This document shows, one piece after another, positions 44,464-54,747 of a DNA stretch of 64,000 nt (position 1 is its first letter; the number at the start of each line of letters is the position of its first letter). The notes below the pieces were generated by a model. That model was not told where the DNA came from, did no database searches, and saw nothing but the letters and a program-made list of their open reading frames with translations. Position numbers and translations under genes: made by a program. The stretch spans positions 25,292-89,291 of the forward strand of contig MWYY01000072.1 in assembly GCA_002050355.1 (NCBI GenBank), given 5' to 3'. The DNA comes from Acidobacteria bacterium 28-9 (GTDB lineage: Bacteria; Acidobacteriota; Blastocatellia; Pyrinomonadales; Pyrinomonadaceae).

Positions 44464-45639
44464 ATGAAAAATAAACATCGGAAAATCACCTTCTTAAATA
44501 TTTTTCTTTCGGTTCAGCGCGATTTAATCGTCGGCGGTCAAGCCGTGATGGAAGGTGTGATGATGCGCACGCCGTCGGCTTACGCGATTGCGGTTCGGAA
44601 ACGCGACGGCACGATTGTCCACACGGCGGAGGCGCTGCCGAAATGGAGCGACGAATATAAATGGCTTGATTTGCCGGTTTTGCGCGGCGGCGCAACGCTT
44701 ATTCAATCAATGGCGCTCGGCGTTAAAGCATTAAACTTTTCGGCAAGCATCGCCCACGAAGATTTGGAAACGGACGAAGAGCGCGAGAAAACAGCGGATT
44801 TGGACGCGCAAACCATTTTAGCCAATGGCACTACGGACGAAAAATTTCTGAAAGCACCTATAAAAATTACGATGCCGGAAAAAACGGAAACCAGAAAACC
44901 CGTGCAGGCGGCAAGCGCAGTCGGTTCGATTGTTTTCGCTCTGTTATTCAACGTTTTGCTGTTTATTGTCGCACCGCTCGTTCTTACAAATGTTTTGTTT
45001 ATGGCTTTGGGTTGGGCGGCTTCACCGGAAGTTGCGGCAAATGCGACCTGGCTGCAAACGATTCGCGCTTACGTTTGGGAAATCAAACCGGATTCGTGGG
45101 TTGCTTTTAATTTGATTGACGGGCTTGTGCGTATGTTTTTCTTCGTCGTAATGATTTTTACGATGTCGTATTTAAAAGACATCCGGCGCGTTTTCGAGTT
45201 TCACGGCGCGGAACATAAAACCGTATTTGCGTGGGAAGCCGGTTTGGATTTAACACCGGAGAACGCCAAAACTCAAAGACGCCAGCATCCACGCTGCGGA
45301 ACCTCATTTCTGATGGTTGTAATGCTTGTCGCCATCGTGCTTTTTTCAATCATCAAATTCGACGCGCTGTGGCTTAACTTGCTTGTTCGCATTGTTTTAA
45401 TGCCGCTCGTTGCGGGACTTTCGTACGAAATTATTCGCTACGCGGCGAAAAAAGAATCAAGCGCGATTTTCAAAATAATGACGATTCCAGGGTTGTGGCT
45501 GCAAAACATTACGACGCAAGAGCCGGACAATTCACAATTAGAGGTCGCTATTCAAGCCTTGAAAGAGTCATTGAAACTTGAACCCGAAGAAGTTGAAAAT
45601 GCGCCGATTTTTGAAAGAGAGTTAGAAGTCGTCGTTTAA
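44464..45639 (+). CDS. DUF1385 integral membrane protein (YqhQ-like)
   Basis: 391 residues. DUF1385 hallmarks: [72 protein letters not shown]. About four or five TM helices after an acidic cytoplasmic insert (residues about 100-140). Function unknown; it is commonly located between rpmE and prfA, as here. Confidence 0.92.
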   Translation: MKNKHRKITFLNIFLSVQRDLIVGGQAVMEGVMMRTPSAYAIAVRKRDGTIVHTAEALPKWSDEYKWLDLPVLRGGATLIQSMALGVKALNFSASIAHEDLETDEEREKTADLDAQTILANGTTDEKFLKAPIKITMPEKTETRKPVQAASAVGSIVFALLFNVLLFIVAPLVLTNVLFMALGWAASPEVAANATWLQTIRAYVWEIKPDSWVAFNLIDGLVRMFFFVVMIFTMSYLKDIRRVFEFHGAEHKTVFAWEAGLDLTPENAKTQRRQHPRCGTSFLMVVMLVAIVLFSIIKFDALWLNLLVRIVLMPLVAGLSYEIIRYAAKKESSAIFKIMTIPGLWLQNITTQEPDNSQLEVAIQALKESLKLEPEEVENAPIFERELEVVV

Positions 45640-45685
45640 TTTTGCAAATTTAATCTTTGATATCTAATTTCTAACCATTAATTTT

Positions 45686-46765
45686 ATGTTTGAAAAACTT
45701 GCCCAAATCGAAAAAAATTACGACGAGCTGACCGCGCAGATTTCTTCGCCAGAATTGATGAACGATATGTCAAACTACGCTAAGACGATGAAACAGCATC
45801 GCGCTCTGGGCGAGATTGTCGAGAAATATCACGAAGTCAAACGCGCGCAGACTGAACTCGAAGGCGCGCGTGAATTGCTTGACGCAGCGGGCGACGACGA
45901 AGAAATGCGCGAAATGGCGCAGTCGGAAATTGTCGGACTTGAAGAACGCCTGCCGGCAATCGAAGAAGAATTGAAAGTTCTTCTGCTGCCGAAAGACCCG
46001 AACGACGAGAAGAATGTGATTTTAGAAATTCGCGCCGGTACGGGCGGCGACGAAGCGACGCTTTTCGCTGCGGAAGTTTTGCGTATGTATGCGCGCTACG
46101 CCGAACGGCAAGGCTGGAAATTCGAGATTTTAGAGATGACCGACACCGGCGTCGGCGGAATGAAGGATGCGACGGTTGTCGTCGAAGGCGACAAAGTTTA
46201 TTCAAAACTGCGCTTCGAGTCGGGCGTTCACCGCGTTCAGCGCGTTCCCGCGACCGAGACAGCCGGACGCATTCATACGTCGGCGATTACGGTTGCCGTT
46301 CTGCCCGAAGCCGAGGAAGTTGACGTACAGATAAACCAAAACGATTTGCGAATTGATACATTCTGCTCGTCGGGTCCGGGCGGTCAATCCGTAAACACGA
46401 CTTACAGCGCCGTTCGCTTGACGCATCTTCCATCGGGCGTCGTAGTTTCGATGCAGGACGAAAAATCGCAGATAAAAAACCGCGAGAAAGCAATGCGCGT
46501 ACTTCGTGCGCGCCTACAGGAATTAGAGGAACAAAAAGTTCACGACGCGCAAGCCAGCGAGCGCAAATCAATGGTCGGCAGCGGCGATCGTTCAGAAAAA
46601 ATACGCACTTATAATTTCAAGGAAAATCGCGTTTCAGACCATCGCATAGGCTTGACCGTTCACCAGTTGGATTTAGTAATGCAGGGCGCGCTTGACGAAT
46701 TTATTGACTCGCTCGTTTCGCATTTTCAAACCGAAAAACTGAAAGCTGAAGCCGTTAACGCTTAA
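45686..46765 (+). CDS. prfA: Peptide chain release factor 1
   Basis: 359 residues. Terminates translation at UAA/UAG: the catalytic GGQ is in [19 protein letters not shown], and the RF1 anticodon-like region is [19 protein letters not shown] (HTSAxTVAVLPE). Full length and normal spacing after DUF1385. Confidence 0.97.
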   Translation: MFEKLAQIEKNYDELTAQISSPELMNDMSNYAKTMKQHRALGEIVEKYHEVKRAQTELEGARELLDAAGDDEEMREMAQSEIVGLEERLPAIEEELKVLLLPKDPNDEKNVILEIRAGTGGDEATLFAAEVLRMYARYAERQGWKFEILEMTDTGVGGMKDATVVVEGDKVYSKLRFESGVHRVQRVPATETAGRIHTSAITVAVLPEAEEVDVQINQNDLRIDTFCSSGPGGQSVNTTYSAVRLTHLPSGVVVSMQDEKSQIKNREKAMRVLRARLQELEEQKVHDAQASERKSMVGSGDRSEKIRTYNFKENRVSDHRIGLTVHQLDLVMQGALDEFIDSLVSHFQTEKLKAEAVNA

Positions 46766-46852
46766 GAGTCTGGAGAGTCAAAAATACGTAACGACTCACA
46801 ACGTTGCGGACTCTACAGACCCTCTGGACTCTCCGAACTCTTGACTCGAAAA
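46766..46852. repeat. Hairpin-like repeat (GGACTCT units)
   Basis: GAGTCTGGAGAGTC on the left pairs with several GACTCTNCNGA units on the right (GGACTCTACAGA, GGACTCTCCGA). It fills the prfA to histidine-phosphatase gap. Confidence 0.75.
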
Positions 46853-46853
46853 G

Positions 46854-47510
46854 ATGCCTGTTACCAGACTCTACCTTGTTCGACACGGACAATCTGCCGG
46901 AAATGCCGAAGGGCGATTCGGCGGGCATTCGCCAACGCCGCTTTCCGAATTAGGCAGAAAACAGGCTGAAATTACGGCTGAGGCATTGAGAAAAGAAAAA
47001 ATCGAAGCTATTTATTCGTCAGATTTGCTGCGCGCCGTGCAAACCGCCGAGCCGCTCGCCGCAATTTTGGATTTGCCGATTCTTACGACTTCAGCTTTCC
47101 GCGAAAGAAAAGTCGGCGTCCTGGAAGGCAAAACTTTTGACGAATCAAAAGTCGAATTTCCGAAAGATTATTACGCGCTGGTCAACCGCAATATTCACCA
47201 CGTCATAACAGAGGGCGAAAGTTACCGTCAGCTTCTAAAACGCGCAACGAATGCGCTGCACGAAGTTCTCCGCACGCATTACGGCGAAAATGTCGTAATT
47301 TTCTCGCACACCGGCGCGATTTGCATTTTAACTCTTTATCTTCTCGGCGCAATTAATCGCCGCACGCGCACGATGCCCTGGCTCGTAACGTCGAATTGCG
47401 GCGTCAATCGTTTTGAAATTCGCGGCTTGCGCAATGTCCGAGTTTTAGCTGTAAACGATACGCGCCATCTTCTGAAAATTACCGGAAACGACTCTTTCGG
47501 GGCGATTTAA
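46854..47510 (+). CDS. Histidine phosphatase family protein
   Basis: 218 residues with the phosphoglycerate-mutase-like RHG motif LYLVRHGQSAGNAEGRFGG, the second Arg/Glu region IYSSDLLRAVQTAEPLA and FRERKVGVLEGKTF, and the catalytic His in VVIFSHTGAICIL. It could be a cobalamin-pathway or sugar phosphatase; substrate unknown. Confidence 0.88.
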   Translation: MPVTRLYLVRHGQSAGNAEGRFGGHSPTPLSELGRKQAEITAEALRKEKIEAIYSSDLLRAVQTAEPLAAILDLPILTTSAFRERKVGVLEGKTFDESKVEFPKDYYALVNRNIHHVITEGESYRQLLKRATNALHEVLRTHYGENVVIFSHTGAICILTLYLLGAINRRTRTMPWLVTSNCGVNRFEIRGLRNVRVLAVNDTRHLLKITGNDSFGAI

Positions 47511-47513
47511 TTT

Positions 47514-48449
47514 TCAAGAACTTATTCGGTTGAAAATCGCTTTGACGGCAGTCGCGCCCATTCCGACAGCGCTGCTAAGTGTTGGTGCGAAGGGATTTGC
47601 CACGTCACCGACAGCGAAAACACCTTTGATATTAGTTTCGTAAATGCTATCGACTTTTATGTAAGCGGCATTGTCCAAATCCAATTTTCCTCGAAAAAGT
47701 TCGGTGTTCGGCTCGACACCAATACGGATTAGAAGTGCAGCAATCGGCAATTTAGAACTTTCGTCAGTTTGCAAATTTTTCAACTCTACTGCTTCTAACC
47801 GTTTGCTTCCGGTAATTTTTTGCACAACGGTTTCGGTTAAAATATTAATTTTAGCCGTTTGCCTGACTTTTTCGACAAATTCACTTCGCGCACTAAAATT
47901 TGTGCTGCGATGAACGAGCGTTACGCTTTTTGCGGTTTCCGACAAAATTAAAGCGTTTTCAAACGCCGCGTCGCCGCCGCCGACGACCACCGCCATTTTG
48001 CCTTTAACAAAACTTTGGTCGCGCTTGCCGGATTCGATAATGCCTTTGTTTCTGAATTTTTCCTCGCCTTCGACGTTTAATTTTCTGCGCCTGATTCCGG
48101 TGGCGATGATTATAGATTTAGCGGTAAATTTTTCGTTATGTTTGAGTGTTACTGACTTTATTTTTAAATTAACTTCGCAAATTTCGCTCGACAATTTCAG
48201 CAAAAATTTGCGCTTTTGAATTTGTTTGACGAATCGGTCGCGCATTTCGCGTCCGCTTTTCGCCGTTGCGCCCAGATGATTTTCAATTTGGTTGTAAGTC
48301 CAAAGAAGCTGTCCGCCGAGTTCCTCGCCCGCTTCGATGAGCATAGCATTCAAACCCAAATCATCGCACCAGAGCACTGACGAAAGTCCGGCTGCACCGC
48401 CGCCGACAATTATCACGTCAAACTCGTTTGCCGTCTGTAGATTTTTCAT
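47514..48449 (-). CDS. Thioredoxin-reductase-like flavoprotein lacking the CxxC
   Basis: 311 residues with FAD (VIIVGGGAAGLSSVLWCDDL) and NAD(P)H (MAVVVGGGDAAFENALILSE) Rossmann motifs and the terminal FAVGDVANPFAPTLSSAVGM. The segment that carries the redox CxxC in thioredoxin reductase reads KGIIESGKRDQSFVKG, with no Cys. So it cannot reduce thioredoxin the usual way and is more like a ferredoxin/flavodoxin-NADP reductase-type enzyme. Its gene converges with the histidine phosphatase gene, 3 bp apart. Confidence 0.85.
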   Translation of the reverse strand: MKNLQTANEFDVIIVGGGAAGLSSVLWCDDLGLNAMLIEAGEELGGQLLWTYNQIENHLGATAKSGREMRDRFVKQIQKRKFLLKLSSEICEVNLKIKSVTLKHNEKFTAKSIIIATGIRRRKLNVEGEEKFRNKGIIESGKRDQSFVKGKMAVVVGGGDAAFENALILSETAKSVTLVHRSTNFSARSEFVEKVRQTAKINILTETVVQKITGSKRLEAVELKNLQTDESSKLPIAALLIRIGVEPNTELFRGKLDLDNAAYIKVDSIYETNIKGVFAVGDVANPFAPTLSSAVGMGATAVKAIFNRISS

Positions 48450-48572
48450 TGGTAAAAAACTTGATCGAAGCTCTTCCGGGAAAATCGCTCAAATTGCAGA
48501 GATGCTGGTTTCGCTTTGTTTTCTACGGTTTGATTCGGGAACCGTGAATCGATTTTCGCAAATTACAACCGT

Positions 48573-49538
48573 TCATTTTGCTGCATTAACCGATTTATCT
48601 CCCGTTGCGCAGGCTAAATTCTGGTGAATAAAATCGTTTGCGTTTTTGAAAATATCGCTTAGAATTTTTTTTGGATAAGCGTGTCCGAATTCATAGAAAA
48701 ATGCTTTTGCCGGAATTCTGTTTTTCTGCGCACGATTATAAATCGCGCGTCCGCCGAAGACGGGCGTCAGATGTTTCATACCAAGATAAAAACCTTTGTC
48801 AATCGGCACAATCGAATCTTCCGTGCCGTGAACAATCATCAGCGGAATTCGGTCGTCATCTCTATCGCCGTCGAGATACGACAAATCATATAGAGCGCCG
48901 GACAAACTGATAATACCGCGAATTTTTTCTTTTTTCTCTAGTCTGCCGTATTTTGCTAGTAAATCTTTCGGAACTTCTTCCTCGTTGAGATAAGCGGCAT
49001 TCAAAACGGTAATTGCGCCCGCGCTTGTTCCGACAAGGAAAATGTTTTCCTTATCAACTCCAAATTTATTCGCGTTTTCAGAAATAAAACGAATCGCGGC
49101 GCGCACATCTTGGACGGCTTTGTATTGACTTTCCTTCAATGTTTCGTCCTTTATTTTCGGGGGTTTGAAGTCAAGCGGTGAAGTCAGCCGATATTGTACC
49201 GAAACCGTGATAAAACCGTGTGCGGTAAAATTCGGCGTCAAAACTCTTTCGTTGTATAAAGCGTAACACGGTTCGAACGGACAAAAATTGACAAAGCCGC
49301 CGCCGTGTACACCGATAACCAGAGGTCTTTTTTTGTTTGGTAAATCGTCAATCGGACGCACCAATCCGATATGAAGCTGTTTTTCCTTGCCTTTTTCGCT
49401 TATATATTGTTTGTAAACGTATTTTTCCACATTACCGGCAGTCGAATTTGCTTTTGTATTTTGACAAAATGTTTGCGGAAATACCTTAAAATTTGCTAAA
49501 CAAAGCAAAAATAAAAGACTTATAAAAATACTTTTCAT
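48573..49538 (-). CDS. Secreted alpha/beta hydrolase (esterase/lipase-like)
   Basis: 321 residues with signal peptide (FISLLFLLCLANFKVFPQ). Oxyanion motif GVHGGGFVNF, nucleophile elbow VGTSAGAITVLNAA, Asp in MIVHGTEDSIVPIDKG and a late His (EFGHAYP). Typical of carboxylesterases of the HGGG group acting in the periplasm. Two cysteine-containing inserts (CPFEPCY) may form a disulphide. Confidence 0.85.
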   Translation of the reverse strand: MKSIFISLLFLLCLANFKVFPQTFCQNTKANSTAGNVEKYVYKQYISEKGKEKQLHIGLVRPIDDLPNKKRPLVIGVHGGGFVNFCPFEPCYALYNERVLTPNFTAHGFITVSVQYRLTSPLDFKPPKIKDETLKESQYKAVQDVRAAIRFISENANKFGVDKENIFLVGTSAGAITVLNAAYLNEEEVPKDLLAKYGRLEKKEKIRGIISLSGALYDLSYLDGDRDDDRIPLMIVHGTEDSIVPIDKGFYLGMKHLTPVFGGRAIYNRAQKNRIPAKAFFYEFGHAYPKKILSDIFKNANDFIHQNLACATGDKSVNAAK

Positions 49539-49572
49539 CTTAAATAGTCGGATAGTATAGTAGGGATTTCTA

Positions 49573-50289
49573 TTACTTTTTCGGCGGATTGCTCGGACGA
49601 ATCTCGATTTTGCTCGGCAAAGCGCGGGCGTTCATAGCAAGCAAATCCAAAACCGTCTGTGCAATATCTTCCGGCTGCAGCTGCCACGCCTGGTCTTCGC
49701 TCGGCTCGTCGCCGCCGAAAAATGTATTGACGCTGCCCGGACAAATCGTCGTAACCTTTATATTATCGGCGCGAACTTCCTGCATCAACGCTTCGGAAAA
49801 ACCGTTCAACCCGAACTTTGAAGCGTTGTAAGCCGCCATTTTCGGATGCGCGTTTTGTCCGGCGAGCGACGAAATATTGATGATATATCCGCCGCCGCGT
49901 TTTTTTATCAGCGGAATCGCGTGATGACAGGTGTAGAAAACTCCCAAAAGATTCGTCTGCAAAGTGTGCTCAAAATCTTCACTCGACATCTCCTCGACTG
50001 TTTTGCCGATAATACCGATGCCTGCATTATTAACGAGAATATCAACGCCGCCGAAAACTCTTTTGCATTCGCTAAACATCGCTTCGACTTGCGCTTCGCT
50101 TCGCACGTCACAGATTTCGCCGTCAACCTTTCCAAGCGCGGAAAGTTTTTCCAATGCGCGTTTGAGTTCAAATTTATCACGCGCACAAATAAAAACCGAC
50201 GCGCCCGCTTTCAGCAAACTTTCGGCGATGGCGCGTCCGATTCCTTTTGTTCCGCCGGTTACAATGGCAATTTTATCTTTTAGCTCCAT
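49573..50289 (-). CDS. SDR-family NAD(P)-dependent oxidoreductase
   Basis: 238 residues: cofactor motif TGGTKGIGRAIAESLLKAG, NNAGIGIIGK, catalytic Ser in IINISSLAG and YxxxK in AAYNASKFGLNG. Close in form to 3-oxoacyl-ACP-reductase-like SDRs; substrate unknown. 34 bp upstream of the esterase gene start. Confidence 0.9.
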   Translation of the reverse strand: MELKDKIAIVTGGTKGIGRAIAESLLKAGASVFICARDKFELKRALEKLSALGKVDGEICDVRSEAQVEAMFSECKRVFGGVDILVNNAGIGIIGKTVEEMSSEDFEHTLQTNLLGVFYTCHHAIPLIKKRGGGYIINISSLAGQNAHPKMAAYNASKFGLNGFSEALMQEVRADNIKVTTICPGSVNTFFGGDEPSEDQAWQLQPEDIAQTVLDLLAMNARALPSKIEIRPSNPPKK

Positions 50290-50354
50290 TTAATATAAGT
50301 TTTATCTTTACAGTGATATGCGACTACGCGCAGGGCGTAAGTCGTATTTTACAC

Positions 50355-51824
50355 TCAAAGTTTATTTTTCAACAATATGTTGACGACTTTTGGATTTGCT
50401 TTGCCTTGCGAGGCTTTCATCACTTGCCCGACGAAAAAACCTAAAAGTTTTTCGTTGCCGTTTTTATAGGCTGCAACCTGATTTTGATTGTCTTTAATAA
50501 TTTCATCAACGAGTTTTTCGATTTGAGCAGCGTCAGAGATTTGCTCGAAATTTTTTTCCTTTACAATTTCATCGGCGGATTTGCCCGACTTGAACATCTC
50601 GACGAGAACTTCTTTAGCCTGATTATTATTGATTTTGCCTGCATCCAAAGTTTTGATAAGCTCGGCTAAATTTTCTGCCGAAACGGGTGAATCTTTTGCA
50701 GTTTGGTTGGCGTTGTTAAACTCGCGCAAGAGTTCTGACAAAATAAAGTTTGCCGAAACGCGCGGACTGTTCGACGCTTTTGCCGTCGCCTCATAAAACG
50801 AAGCCAAATCCCTGTCTGAAACAAGCTGCGATGCGTCTGCAAAAGACAAATCAAAATCTTCGACGAAACGGTCGCGCATCCGGTCAGGCAATTCCGGCAT
50901 CTCCGCTTTGACTCGTTCGATGAATTCGCTGGAAATTCTTAGCGGCTGCAAATCCGGTTCGGGAAAATAACGATAATCGTGCGCGTCTTCTTTCGAGCGC
51001 ATCACGCGCGTGCGGTTGTTTTTCTCGTCCCAAAGTCTGGTTTCCTGATTAACGGTTTCGCCCGTTTCGTGCGCTTCTATTTGGCGTTCGATTTCATAAT
51101 CAATCGCTTTTTGCATAAAACGCACGGAGTTTAGATTTTTCAGCTCGATTTTGTTTCTGAATTTCTCCTCGCCGATTCGCCGCACGGAAACGTTTGCCTC
51201 GCAGCGCAAGTTTCCCTTTTCCATATCGGCGTCGCTTGCTCCGACCCATTGCAAAACCCGGCGGACATGATTTACATAATCATAAGCCTGCCAGGAAGAG
51301 CGAAAATCAGGCGCGGTTACGATTTCGCCGAGCGGCGTTCCGGCGCGGTTCAAATCGACGTAAGAGAACTTATCGACTTCCGGCAAACCTTCGTGGACGT
51401 TTTTGCCGGCGTCTTCTTCCAGATGCATTCGCTCGATGCGAATGGTCATCGGTTTAAATTCAGCTGCGCGTCCGGTTTCGTCGCGTTCCGCAGTCAAAAT
51501 CGTCAGCTCGCCGTTGCTCGAAAACGGTTTGTCGTATTGCGAAATTTGGTAGCCCTTTGGTAAATCGGGATAAAAATAATTTTTGCGCGAAAAGATTGAC
51601 TGCTCGTTTATGTTCAAACCCAACGCCAATGCCGCTTTTGCTCCCAAATCAACAACTCTTTGGTTTAAAACGGGCAGCGCGCCCGGAAGTCCGAGACAAA
51701 CCGGACAAGTATTTGCGTTCGGTTCGTCGCCGAAACTCGCTGCGCACGCGCAGAAAATCTTTGTCTCTGTCGCCAATTGCGCGTGGATTTCCATGCCGAT
51801 AATCGCTTCCCAACCGTTTTTCAT
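50355..51824 (-). CDS. gatB: Asp-tRNA(Asn)/Glu-tRNA(Gln) amidotransferase subunit B
   Basis: About 489 residues from MKNGWEAIIGMEIHAQ. Contains NTCPVCLGLPGALPVLN, RKNYFYPDLPKGYQISQYDK, DLNRAGTPLGEIVTAPD and EANVSVRR; C-terminal YqeY-like tail domain (NQAKEVLVEMFKSGKSADEI). With GatA and GatC it converts mischarged Glu-tRNA(Gln) and Asp-tRNA(Asn). gatA and gatC are not adjacent. Confidence 0.96.
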   Translation of the reverse strand: MKNGWEAIIGMEIHAQLATETKIFCACAASFGDEPNANTCPVCLGLPGALPVLNQRVVDLGAKAALALGLNINEQSIFSRKNYFYPDLPKGYQISQYDKPFSSNGELTILTAERDETGRAAEFKPMTIRIERMHLEEDAGKNVHEGLPEVDKFSYVDLNRAGTPLGEIVTAPDFRSSWQAYDYVNHVRRVLQWVGASDADMEKGNLRCEANVSVRRIGEEKFRNKIELKNLNSVRFMQKAIDYEIERQIEAHETGETVNQETRLWDEKNNRTRVMRSKEDAHDYRYFPEPDLQPLRISSEFIERVKAEMPELPDRMRDRFVEDFDLSFADASQLVSDRDLASFYEATAKASNSPRVSANFILSELLREFNNANQTAKDSPVSAENLAELIKTLDAGKINNNQAKEVLVEMFKSGKSADEIVKEKNFEQISDAAQIEKLVDEIIKDNQNQVAAYKNGNEKLLGFFVGQVMKASQGKANPKVVNILLKNKL

Positions 51825-51893
51825 AATTTTTATAATTTCTGCTTTAAGTTTAATTCGAGTTTCAAATATAGCCAAGTTTCCTTTAATTAAAAA

Positions 51894-51919
51894 AGGCAGA
51901 GTGAAAATTCACTCTGCCT
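51894..51919 (-). terminator. Intrinsic terminator downstream of the TonB receptor
   Basis: Minus-strand AGGCAGAGTGAA/TTCACTCTGCCT hairpin followed by a T6 run; 75 bp past the btuB-like stop, ahead of gatB. Confidence 0.85.
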
Positions 51920-51993
51920 AATCTTCAAACTTTTTTCAATCAAAATTTATTCGATTCGAGCAACCGTGCAAACGTCTGCGCTCGACTATGCGC

Positions 51994-54435
51994 TTAAAAA
52001 TTCAAATCAAAACCGACGCGCGCCGTTCTGCCGACTGTGCGAAAACCGTTTTCGTAATAATCGTAATCGAACAAATTTTCGATTGTGCCTGAAAGAAGGA
52101 GACGCAAATTTTCCCTTCCGGTCGGAAATTCGTATCGCGCCGTCAAATCGGCTCGACGATTGCCTTTGAAGCGATAAACATAAGTGTTGAAAGTCGTGTT
52201 GCTGAAAATCGGCGCCAGATAATCGCTCGTTGCCAGATAATCGAAATTCAGCGACAGACGATTACCGAATCTCTGCGTCGCAACTAATGTGAATTGATGA
52301 TTTGGAACGCCGAGCGTTTGCAGAATACGGCTTCCAGAAACTTGCGGCGTGCGCTGGTCGCTGTTTGTAAAAGTGTAGGAAGCGAAAATGTCTGTCGAAT
52401 CAGTTGCCTTGACTTGCCCGCTGAATTCCGCGCCGCGCGACGTTGCGCCTTTTGTGTTCAGATAACCGCCGCCCGACAAATTGTTGTCGCGCCCGAAACG
52501 GTCTGGCTGCGGCAATGTTCCGTAGCCGATTGTGTCCGTCAATTTTGTGTAAAAATATACGGCGGAAAGTTTGACGCGATTTCCATAGATAATTTGGTCA
52601 ATCCCTGCGTCAAAACCGATTGAGCGTTCGGGTTTCAAATCGGGCGCGCCGAGCGGTACAAAACGGTTCGGCGTCAAATACGTGGCGAAAAAAGTTCCAA
52701 AGCGCTCATACAAACTCGGTGCGCGATAGCCGTTGCCGATGTGCGTTCTGAATTTTGTTCCGGTGCGCGAAAAAAAATAAGAAGCCGAACCGTCGAAAGT
52801 ATAAGCGTTCGGTGGATTATCGAGCTTTACGTTTTGATACGGAGCGTTTGTTCCGCTGAAAGCGGGATTTTTCAAATCGAAAAACTGTGCGCGGACACCG
52901 CCTGAAATTTGCAGTTTTCGTTTGAAAAAATCTAGTTGGTCCTGCGCGTAAAATGTGCTGCTCGATTGGTTTGCGCGTGTCGTAAAACTATCCGAAGCAT
53001 TTGTCGAGAAACCATTATTACCGAATTTTTCACGTTCATATTCATAACCGAAAGTGATTAAATTATTTGCGTTCGGCATCCAGTTAAAATGCCCATTGAG
53101 CGTGTGAATTTGCCCGTCGAAAACACTGGTCTCATCGCCGCCGAACGGTTGAAAACCAATGCCTGAAACGCCGTTCGTGTTTTTCCGCGACGTTTGCAAG
53201 CCTTGATAAAAGCCTTGAAAAATAAGCTTAGAGTTCAAAATTTGCGTTAAAACAAATTGTCCGCTAAAGAATTGCGACTTTTGCACGGCGTCCGGGTCGT
53301 TCGCGTCCGGAATAAAACTTGCGCCGCCGAAATTTGTAATTGTCGCGCCGTTTTCATATTGTTTCAGCAAAGCGCGGGCAAGCGGAACGGCGTTGATAAT
53401 TGCTGCATTCGACGCGGGTAAATTGCCGATTGTGTCGGGATTTGAATTGAGCCGAACAAAAGCGTCGGAGACGAAAAAACGCGCTGAAATGCTTGTGTTT
53501 GCAAACGGATTGTATTCGACGCGCGATTGAAAATTCGTGTTGTGCGCGTCGTCTTCGCCGTCAATTCCTTTGCTGAAGACGATGCGCGAGACGCCGAGAA
53601 TAAAGCCGAATTTCCCGTCGCTCGTGCCGTCGGAAACACTGCCGCGAAAACGTTTTAGCCCGAGTCCGCCGCCTTCGCCGAAAAATCCGCCGTGAAAGCC
53701 CGTCTGTGGTTTCGCTGTTTGAAAATCAATCGTTCCGCCAATGGCGTTTGTGCCGTAGAGCGATGAGCCTGCGCCGCGCAAAACTTCGAGACGGTTAACG
53801 TTTGTCAATGTAAAATCTGACAAAAACGCCGAAGCGTCGCCCAAAATCGAAGCAGCGTCGCGGAAACGTATGCCGTCAATCAAAACCGCCGTGTCCTGAT
53901 TTCTCAAACCGCGCGATTTAATATTCGCCGTTCTACCGAAACCGCCGAGCTGCTGCACGCGAAAACCCGGAATCGTCCGCAAGGATTCGGTCAAAGAAAA
54001 CTCGTTTCGTTCGCGCAATTCTCTGTTTTCAATTACGTCAACCGTTTTTGAAACTTCGCCGCCAGACTGCAAAGTTCCCGAAGCAATTACCGAAACTTCG
54101 CCGAGCAGAGAGGGTCTTGTAATACTGCTTTGCGGAAAATCGGTTGTAACTTTTCCGTCCCTGACAACGATAAATTGTCTGATTTCCGCGCCTTGCGGAT
54201 TTGTAAAAATCAAAAAATAATCGCCGTCGGCAAGGCTCTCAATTTGATAATTTCCGCCGGCGTCCGTCTTCGCGGCGGCAACTTGCGTCTGCGATTCGGG
54301 CTTAATAATTTTAACTTGCGTGTTCGCAAGAACTTTTCCGTTATCGTTTAATTGTCCTGAAATTGTCGGGTCCTGCTGCGCCAAAATTCCAATCGTCAAA
54401 AAACAAATCAAAAATAAACTAAATAAAATTTTCAT
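51994..54435 (-). CDS. btuB: TonB-dependent outer-membrane receptor, probably for cobalamin (BtuB-like)
   Basis: 813 residues: signal peptide, a carboxypeptidase-like Ig domain (GQLNDNGKVLANTQVKIIKP), plug (SLTESLRTIPGFRVQQLGGFGR, DTAVLIDGIRFRD), and a 22-strand-type barrel ending ARVGFDLNF with terminal aromatic. A cobalamin riboswitch lies directly upstream and the BtuFCD-like ABC genes come before it on the same strand, so vitamin B12 is the likely ligand. No TonB box could be clearly seen. The start follows GAGGAGGAAAG. Confidence 0.9.
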   Translation of the reverse strand: MKILFSLFLICFLTIGILAQQDPTISGQLNDNGKVLANTQVKIIKPESQTQVAAAKTDAGGNYQIESLADGDYFLIFTNPQGAEIRQFIVVRDGKVTTDFPQSSITRPSLLGEVSVIASGTLQSGGEVSKTVDVIENRELRERNEFSLTESLRTIPGFRVQQLGGFGRTANIKSRGLRNQDTAVLIDGIRFRDAASILGDASAFLSDFTLTNVNRLEVLRGAGSSLYGTNAIGGTIDFQTAKPQTGFHGGFFGEGGGLGLKRFRGSVSDGTSDGKFGFILGVSRIVFSKGIDGEDDAHNTNFQSRVEYNPFANTSISARFFVSDAFVRLNSNPDTIGNLPASNAAIINAVPLARALLKQYENGATITNFGGASFIPDANDPDAVQKSQFFSGQFVLTQILNSKLIFQGFYQGLQTSRKNTNGVSGIGFQPFGGDETSVFDGQIHTLNGHFNWMPNANNLITFGYEYEREKFGNNGFSTNASDSFTTRANQSSSTFYAQDQLDFFKRKLQISGGVRAQFFDLKNPAFSGTNAPYQNVKLDNPPNAYTFDGSASYFFSRTGTKFRTHIGNGYRAPSLYERFGTFFATYLTPNRFVPLGAPDLKPERSIGFDAGIDQIIYGNRVKLSAVYFYTKLTDTIGYGTLPQPDRFGRDNNLSGGGYLNTKGATSRGAEFSGQVKATDSTDIFASYTFTNSDQRTPQVSGSRILQTLGVPNHQFTLVATQRFGNRLSLNFDYLATSDYLAPIFSNTTFNTYVYRFKGNRRADLTARYEFPTGRENLRLLLSGTIENLFDYDYYENGFRTVGRTARVGFDLNF

Positions 54436-54443
54436 CTTTCCTC

Positions 54444-54470
54444 CTCGCTTCCGCCCATCGCAGAAGCAAG
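54444..54470 (-). promoter_or_regulatory. RBS-adjacent hairpin of btuB leader
   Basis: An 11-bp stem (CTTGCTTCTGC/GCGGAAGCGAG, minus strand) overlaps the first bases of the GAGGAGG ribosome site, so it can block translation. It lies just downstream of the riboswitch and is the likely expression platform. Confidence 0.6.
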
Positions 54471-54484
54471 ATAAATCAAATCGA

Positions 54485-54692
54485 GCGACAAGGTTTCCTG
54501 ACTTATAACGATTTTGGATTTTAATTTTCGGATTTTGGATTTAAAATCAATCCGCATTCCGAAATTTCAAATCCGAAAGTTCAACGCACCTTCCCATTTT
54601 CTCGAGAGAAAACAGTGGCAAATCGCGTCGCTTTTCGTTAATCACAGTTGCGCGGGCAGTGTCGGATTTTTTTGTGCGCCGAACTTCCCTTG
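54485..54692 (-). promoter_or_regulatory. Cobalamin riboswitch of btuB
   Basis: On the minus strand the conserved elements appear in order: CACTGCCCGCGCAACTGTGA, GCCACTG, GGGAAGGTGCG and the B12-box-like AAGTCAGGAAACCTTG. Between GGGAAGG and AAGTCAGG lies a hairpin of AAATCCAAAATCCGAAA repeat units. Confidence 0.9.
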
Positions 54693-54718
54693 CATCGCCG
54701 TCTTTTGGTTATTGCCAA

Positions 54719-54745
54719 GTTGATGTTTTACAAAAAAACATCAAC
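54719..54745 (-). terminator. Hairpin terminator after btuD
   Basis: Perfect GTTGATGTTTT/AAAACATCAAC stem with an A/T-rich loop directly after the btuD stop. Confidence 0.65.
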
Positions 54746-54747
54746 GC

